NCBI RefSeq assembly: GCF_002752655.1
Contig: NZ_CP023740.1
Coordinates: 116,220 to 180,219 of the forward strand
Direction of reading: 5' to 3'
DNA length: 64,000 nt
Source of the DNA: Methylosinus trichosporium OB3b
GTDB lineage: Bacteria > Pseudomonadota > Alphaproteobacteria > Rhizobiales > Beijerinckiaceae
A program made the position numbers and the translations under genes. Shown in pieces: positions 59,941 to 64,000 of the stretch. Numbering within the stretch: position 1 is the first letter of the stretch; the number at the start of each line of letters is the position of its first letter. The notes below the pieces were generated by a model. The model searched no databases. It worked only from the letters and a program-made list of their open reading frames with translations, and had not been told where the DNA came from.

Positions 59941-61632
59941 ATAGACCTGAGTGCGCAACAGGAAGGTGTCGGGATGCGCGCCGTTGAGATAAGCGCGATT
60001 CCAAGGTGCGGTGAGGCTCGTTACATGCGTCCAGTTCGCCATGAAGCGAATGCCATCGTCAGGGTACCAGTTGACGCCGACTGTTACGTCCTGTTCGCTT
60101 CCGCCAACAACACTCGAATTGGCGATATAGGCCCGGGTCGCGGCATTCGGCGCCGAGGCGAGCAGGTTCTGGAAGGTCGTTCCTGAATAGGGACCGTCGT
60201 TGAGGTTGACCGAGCTGAACCTCGCCCCGAGTTCCCATGCGCCCCATCCGCCAGCGCTGAGCGGCTTCAGGATTTTAATTTGACCGAAGGTGGCGGGGTT
60301 ATTGGGATTGGTCACAGAGTAGGACGCGGCGCGAGATTCGCCCGTCAAATACCATGTTCCGTAGACATAATAGCCATCGAAGTTTTGGGATGTTCCGCCG
60401 GGCGCATAATTGCCGGCGAGGTTGGCCAGCAAAATGTTCGAGCCACGGCGGTCATAATGGGCGCCCATATATTCGGCTTGGATCGACAACGGCCCATAGG
60501 AGCCGACGAATTCTGCTCCATAGAAGAAGGCGTCGCGCACGCAGTTGCCGGCGACCGCCGGGTGCGCGGATACTACGACGGCGCCACAGGAGAGATCCGG
60601 TGTGCCGAGGAGGTTTGTTCTGAGGATATTGCTCTCCATATTGGTCGAGGCGCCTAGCAGAAGATTGCGGTCGTCGTTCCCGCCGGTCGAGCTGTTGGGC
60701 TGGTGATAGCGGCCTGACAAGCCAAGATGGATCAGCTTGTCAGCGTCCTTGACCGGTGCGTAGGTCGCCCGTCCGGCAACCTCGAAATACTGCGCGCCAC
60801 CAGTGGCCACCCATCCAGCTTTTGAGTTCACCCAATCAGGAACCGGATTGGAAGCGGCCGGCGCCAAAGCCTTGTCCTGCGGGCTGGTGCTGAACACGCC
60901 GCCTTTCACGCTCCAATCTGAGCCGTAGGTCGAAAAAGAAGCGCCTAAGTGTCGGCCGGCGCCGAAAGTGTCGGAAACCAGGGAGCGCTCCATAAAGTCT
61001 GTGTAGAGAAAGGTATTGATCGTCTCGAGTCCATTGGGCCCCCACTGATTGCCAATCATTACGGTAAGAGGCGTGTTGACGACCGGAACGGTCAGGGCCG
61101 GATGGTGGAAAGCGAGATAAGCATCGCGAAGACCGCCGAGAGTTCCCACGGCTGAAGTGTTAGCAAACTCATAGGCGAGCTTATAATCCCAATAGCGTGC
61201 CGCGCGGCCTTCGACCTGGAGCCAAACCTGTCGAAAGTTGACATTGCTGTTCAACCCCGTTTCCGGCTGGATAGCTCCACCGCCATCGACGAGAACGCGT
61301 CCTCCGAATTTGACGGAATACGCTTTGTCCTCAGTCTCGACAAAGAGGCCATTCTTGAAGCTGACAAAGACGGGCGGCGGCGGGGGTGTGAGCTTTGGAT
61401 CTGTCGCGCCTATTGCCTGTACAGTAGCGGCATTAGCGACGTTTGTCGTTTTCGTCGACGCAGCAACCTTGGCGTCACGCGCTTCTTTCCTCAACTTTAC
61501 AATTTCTGCTTCGAGCTTGCGCAATCGCGCCTCGATCGCGGCGGTGTCTGCGCGCGCAGCGCTCGATCCGGTCGCTGCAGCTATTGCAAATGCTGATGCA
61601 ACCACAGCGGTTCGCGTCAGTGCACGGCTCAT
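59935..61632 (-). CDS. Outer-membrane porin of the OprO/OprP (phosphate-selective) family
   Basis: The 565-residue protein has a signal peptide (VASAFAIAAATGSSAARA), a short coiled coil (AAIEARLRKLEAEIVKLRKE) for trimer or peptidoglycan contact, and a barrel starting at YSVKFGGRVLVDGGG with many aromatic-ended strands (DYKLAYEFANTSAVG, ATYAPVKDADKLIHLGLSGR) to the final LLRTQVYW. The LxLGGRxxxD start and the QWGPNGLETIN loop match OprO/OprP. The ion may be phosphate, polyphosphate or another anion. It is intact and monocistronic. Confidence 0.9.
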   Translation of the reverse strand: MSRALTRTAVVASAFAIAAATGSSAARADTAAIEARLRKLEAEIVKLRKEARDAKVAASTKTTNVANAATVQAIGATDPKLTPPPPPVFVSFKNGLFVETEDKAYSVKFGGRVLVDGGGAIQPETGLNSNVNFRQVWLQVEGRAARYWDYKLAYEFANTSAVGTLGGLRDAYLAFHHPALTVPVVNTPLTVMIGNQWGPNGLETINTFLYTDFMERSLVSDTFGAGRHLGASFSTYGSDWSVKGGVFSTSPQDKALAPAASNPVPDWVNSKAGWVATGGAQYFEVAGRATYAPVKDADKLIHLGLSGRYHQPNSSTGGNDDRNLLLGASTNMESNILRTNLLGTPDLSCGAVVVSAHPAVAGNCVRDAFFYGAEFVGSYGPLSIQAEYMGAHYDRRGSNILLANLAGNYAPGGTSQNFDGYYVYGTWYLTGESRAASYSVTNPNNPATFGQIKILKPLSAGGWGAWELGARFSSVNLNDGPYSGTTFQNLLASAPNAATRAYIANSSVVGGSEQDVTVGVNWYPDDGIRFMANWTHVTSLTAPWNRAYLNGAHPDTFLLRTQVYW

Positions 61633-61789
61633 TGTTCCCTCGCTCGGTTGGGACGCTCGTATAAAGCCATACGTACATTATGCAGTCTATTGAAACAATA
61701 GAGTAACTTATGAATCGCGGACGCTGTGGTACATTTATCACATTCGCCCATTCACCGATGGCGATGCATCTAACTGCGCCGGCGTTCTC

Positions 61790-62450
61790 GGCGACGCTGG
61801 TTCACCGAGGCTCCTGCCACGACCGCTCCACTAGAGGGACCCAGAGATTGGCAGCGCACATCTTCGCCGATCCGCCGGACGCCGAAGCGTCGACGCAATT
61901 CGAAGCCGACTCCCCAATCGAGCATCAATGGCAAGGCGCCGAGGATCGCCGCGAAGGTCGTCATCAGGATCGTTCGAAACCGCAGCAGGCACGCTTTCGA
62001 CATCGCGTCGTGGGCGAAAAGGCTCCGCGAACTCTGCGCGTCGAGGGCGAAATCGACGATGATGATCGCGTTCTTCTTTACGATGCCGATCTGCAGGACG
62101 AGCCCGATGCTCGCGATGAGACCGAGATCGCCGCCTGTCGCCGCCAGCGCGAGCAGCGCACCGAGGCCAGCAGAGGGAAAGGTGGACAGGATCGTGATCG
62201 GATGGATGAAGCTTTCGTAAAGGACGCCGAGCGAAATACAGATCGTGACGACAGCTGCGAGAATCAGTAGCAGCTCCCTGGTCGTCGAGGCGCGTCGAAA
62301 CGATGCGCTGACCGAAAGCGTCATGGAGCATGTTGTCGATCGTGGCGGGCGTGATTCCGTAGCGTGGGGCCGTCGCGCGATCGATGATGAGATCGATCGC
62401 GCGCCCCCGCTATTGCATGTCACTCACGACACTTGCTCGACCGCGGCGCG
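61790..62450 (-). pseudogene. RND efflux pump (MdtB/MdtC-like), fragmentary
   Basis: Pieces of an inner-membrane RND pump occur in two frames: [24 protein letters not shown], and after a shift [40 protein letters not shown] and [20 protein letters not shown]. The GIVKKNAI(I/M) block is diagnostic of the MdtBC branch. Only about 210 of more than 1,000 codons remain. It points away from the adaptor gene that follows. Confidence 0.82.
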
Positions 62451-62762
62451 TTGGCGTTGCGCGATCATGCCGCCTGTTCATCCATCCATTTGCGCAGCGC
62501 CGCCGTTGCGCGCCGCCCAAAGCCGCCGCGACGATCGCTTCAATAAATTCCCTCACGGAAAGGTGCAGAATTGCAGCCGCTTGTTCGTCTTGTCTAAGAG
62601 GGACGGAGGCAGTCCCGCCGAGGGCGAGGTCCAGATGGCTTCAAGTTCACTGAATGTTCCGAGCGCCGCATCGAAAGCGGCGGGCGTGACGCAGGTCTTC
62701 TCGCAAGACGAAGTTTGCGTCGGCGCGGCGTGGCCGGGCCGGCTCCGAACTCAGGCGCTGGG
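62451..62762. other. Region between the RND remnant and the adaptor gene
   Basis: A 43-codon frame from ATG 62635 (preceded by GGCGAGG) ends inside the next gene's GTG, but it has no family match and could be a leader or chance frame. The rest holds nothing I can support. Confidence 0.35.
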
Positions 62763-64000
62763 GTGACGCCGGTGCCTGACATTGCTCCGATCAAGGGACG
62801 CGGCGCCGCGCAGCGCCAGTCCGGACGTCGCTCGAAGACGCCGCTCTTTTGCGCGGCGGTCGTCGCTCTCGCCGGAGCGATCTATTCTATGCGCCAGTTC
62901 GGTCAGGCCGGCGGCGAGACGCTCGTCACCTCCGTCGTCACCCGCGGCGATCTCGAGGAGGTCGTCACAGCCACGGGCAAGATACAGCCTTTTGCTCATG
63001 TCGACGTCGGCGCGCAGGCCTCGGGACAATTGACCCACATCCTGGTGAAAATCGGCGATCACGCGACGCAGGGCATGCTGCTCGCCGAGATCGATCCCCA
63101 GCTGCAATCCGCCAAGGTCGCGGCCGACGAAGCGCAGATCGCGCAATATCACGCCAATCTCGTCGAGCAGCTGGCGATCGTCGAATATGCAAAGGCCACG
63201 CTCGAGCGCAATGCGAGGCTTCTCGAAAACAAGGCGGTGTCGAAGCTCGCCATGGACGAGAGCCGTCGGGACTCTCAGACGGCCGCGGCCAAGGCCGACG
63301 CCATCCGCGCGCAAATCAAGCAAATGCAGTCGACGCTCGAATCCGATCGCGCCACGCTCGGCTATACGCGCATCTTCGCGCCCATGTCCGGCACGGTGGT
63401 GTCGATCGACGCGCGTGAAGGCCAAACCCTCAATGCGACCTATTCGACGCCGCAGCTTCTTCGCATCGCCGAGCTCTCGACGATGACCGTCTGGACGGAA
63501 GTCTCGGAAGCGGACGTCACACGTCTGCATGCGGGCATGCCGGTCTATTTCATGACGCTCGGCCATGGCGACCGGCGCTGGACGGCGCGTCTGCGTCAGA
63601 TCCTGCCGGCGCCGCACAAGCCTGTCGGCCCGCAAGGCGGAAGCGACGCGAATACGAGCAAGAACAATGTCGTCAATAATGTCGTTCTCTACACGGCGCT
63701 GTTCGACGTCGACAATGCCGCTGGCGACCTCCGCCCTGAAATGACCGCTCAGGTCTTCTTCGTCGCGGCGCAGACGAAGGGCGCGGTCATCGCCCCCGTG
63801 ACGGCGCTCCGCGCGAGCGCCGATGGCGGGACGACCGTCGGCGTCGTCGACGCGGACGGCAAAGAGAGCGAGCGAACAGTCCAAGTCGGGCTGCGCACCC
63901 GCTTTCGAGTAGAAATACTGAAGGGGCTCGCGCCGGGCGAGCGCGTCGTGACAGGCCGGAAAGCCGATTCGGGCAAGACGCCTCTCGTGAGCTTCCACCT
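62763..64000 (+). CDS. MacA-like periplasmic adaptor (HlyD family), 3'-truncated by the window end
   Basis: The frame is open from GTG 62763 to the last base (413 codons so far, no stop). A membrane anchor (TPLFCAAVVALAGAIYSM) is followed by the lipoyl motif (VVTATGKIQPFAHVDVGAQA, then SGQLTHILVKIGDHATQGML), a coiled-coil hairpin (about 115-185, LVEQLAIVEYAKATLERNAR), the second lipoyl half (YTRIFAPMSGTVVSIDAREG) and a beta-barrel (TMTVWTEVSEADVTRLHAGM). SGQL and the long hairpin match MacA, so a MacB-type ABC transporter gene is expected just downstream. MacAB-like pumps export macrolides, siderophores or peptides. No good ribosome site is seen, so the start is uncertain. Confidence 0.88.
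   Translation, partial: MTPVPDIAPIKGRGAAQRQSGRRSKTPLFCAAVVALAGAIYSMRQFGQAGGETLVTSVVTRGDLEEVVTATGKIQPFAHVDVGAQASGQLTHILVKIGDHATQGMLLAEIDPQLQSAKVAADEAQIAQYHANLVEQLAIVEYAKATLERNARLLENKAVSKLAMDESRRDSQTAAAKADAIRAQIKQMQSTLESDRATLGYTRIFAPMSGTVVSIDAREGQTLNATYSTPQLLRIAELSTMTVWTEVSEADVTRLHAGMPVYFMTLGHGDRRWTARLRQILPAPHKPVGPQGGSDANTSKNNVVNNVVLYTALFDVDNAAGDLRPEMTAQVFFVAAQTKGAVIAPVTALRASADGGTTVGVVDADGKESERTVQVGLRTRFRVEILKGLAPGERVVTGRKADSGKTPLVSFH

Noticed and set aside
62751..63998. A 415-codon minus-strand frame opposite the adaptor gene
   Set aside because: The plus-strand frame encodes a clear MacA-like protein; the antisense frame is Arg/Asp-rich and an effect of codon bias.
1..64000. rRNA, tRNA and CRISPR loci
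   Set aside because: No conserved rRNA segment, tRNA cloverleaf with TTC-A loop, or regularly spaced identical repeats was found by eye; a covariance-model scan would be decisive.

Overview
The window looks like part of a large repABC replicon (megaplasmid or chromid) of a high-GC alphaproteobacterium of the order Hyphomicrobiales. A complete repA-repB-repC operon lies at 26.2-29.9 kb on the minus strand. It has a candidate counter-transcribed RNA between repB and repC, an AT-rich origin candidate inside repC, and three parS-like palindromes. The mix of a polyketide synthase, a nitrogenase-related protein, FecCD/TonB transport and many insertion sequences would fit a Methylocystis/Methylosinus-type methanotroph plasmid, but that genus-level guess is inference. 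No rRNA, tRNA or CRISPR array was seen.

Layout. 0-10.2 kb: the 3' part of a modular type I polyketide locus (KR-ACP-KS-AT-DH-KR-ACP; then a KS-ACP protein without a recognisable AT; then a type II thioesterase and a SRPBCC protein). 10.4-16.05 kb: a tightly overlapping TetR-HlyD-ABC(ATPase x2)-permease-permease operon with a perfect palindromic operator. 16.1-19.1 kb: insertion-sequence debris and a displaced Rhs C-terminal/immunity module. 19.1-24.0 kb: a full-length secreted Rhs/YD-repeat protein with its own candidate immunity gene. 24.5-32.1 kb: plasmid maintenance (PIN/RHH toxin-antitoxin pair, serine recombinase, repABC, parS) and transposase remnants. 32.1-37.5 kb: an NAD salvage pair (NadV, NadM-Nudix) that was head-to-head with a RES/Xre toxin-antitoxin pair before an ISAs1 element landed between them. 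37.5-40.85 kb: an IS21 element and remnants of IS630 and IS256. 40.9-46.7 kb: a frameshifted filamentous-haemagglutinin-type adhesin and a GT41 (OGT-like) glycosyltransferase. 47-50.3 kb: an orphan ModA-like binding protein, two IS6 copies and a broken toxin/immunity pair. 50.1-59.4 kb: the most unusual region, a divergon that on the minus strand encodes a NifD-like protein, a TonB-dependent receptor, a radical SAM protein and a FecB-like binding protein, and on the plus strand a FecCD permease, a FecE ATPase and TonB. 59.5-64 kb: an IS630 remnant, an OprO/OprP-type porin, a broken RND pump and the start of a MacA-like adaptor.

How it fits together. The 50-59 kb genes supply every step for taking up a chelated metal or cofactor across both membranes, joined to two redox enzymes (nitrogenase-like and radical SAM) that could process the cargo. 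The NifD-like protein keeps the HGPVGCG signature. By hand alignment it lacks the third P-cluster cysteine and both FeMo-cofactor ligands, and no NifK, NifH or NifB is nearby, so it is unlikely to be a nitrogenase. The FecCD permease seems to have lost about 55 internal residues and the binding protein's C-terminus was altered by an IS end, so the system may be decaying at its inner-membrane step. Elsewhere the replicon carries several polymorphic-toxin and toxin-antitoxin loci, and at least three near-identical IS6-family copies mark the breakpoints of rearrangements.
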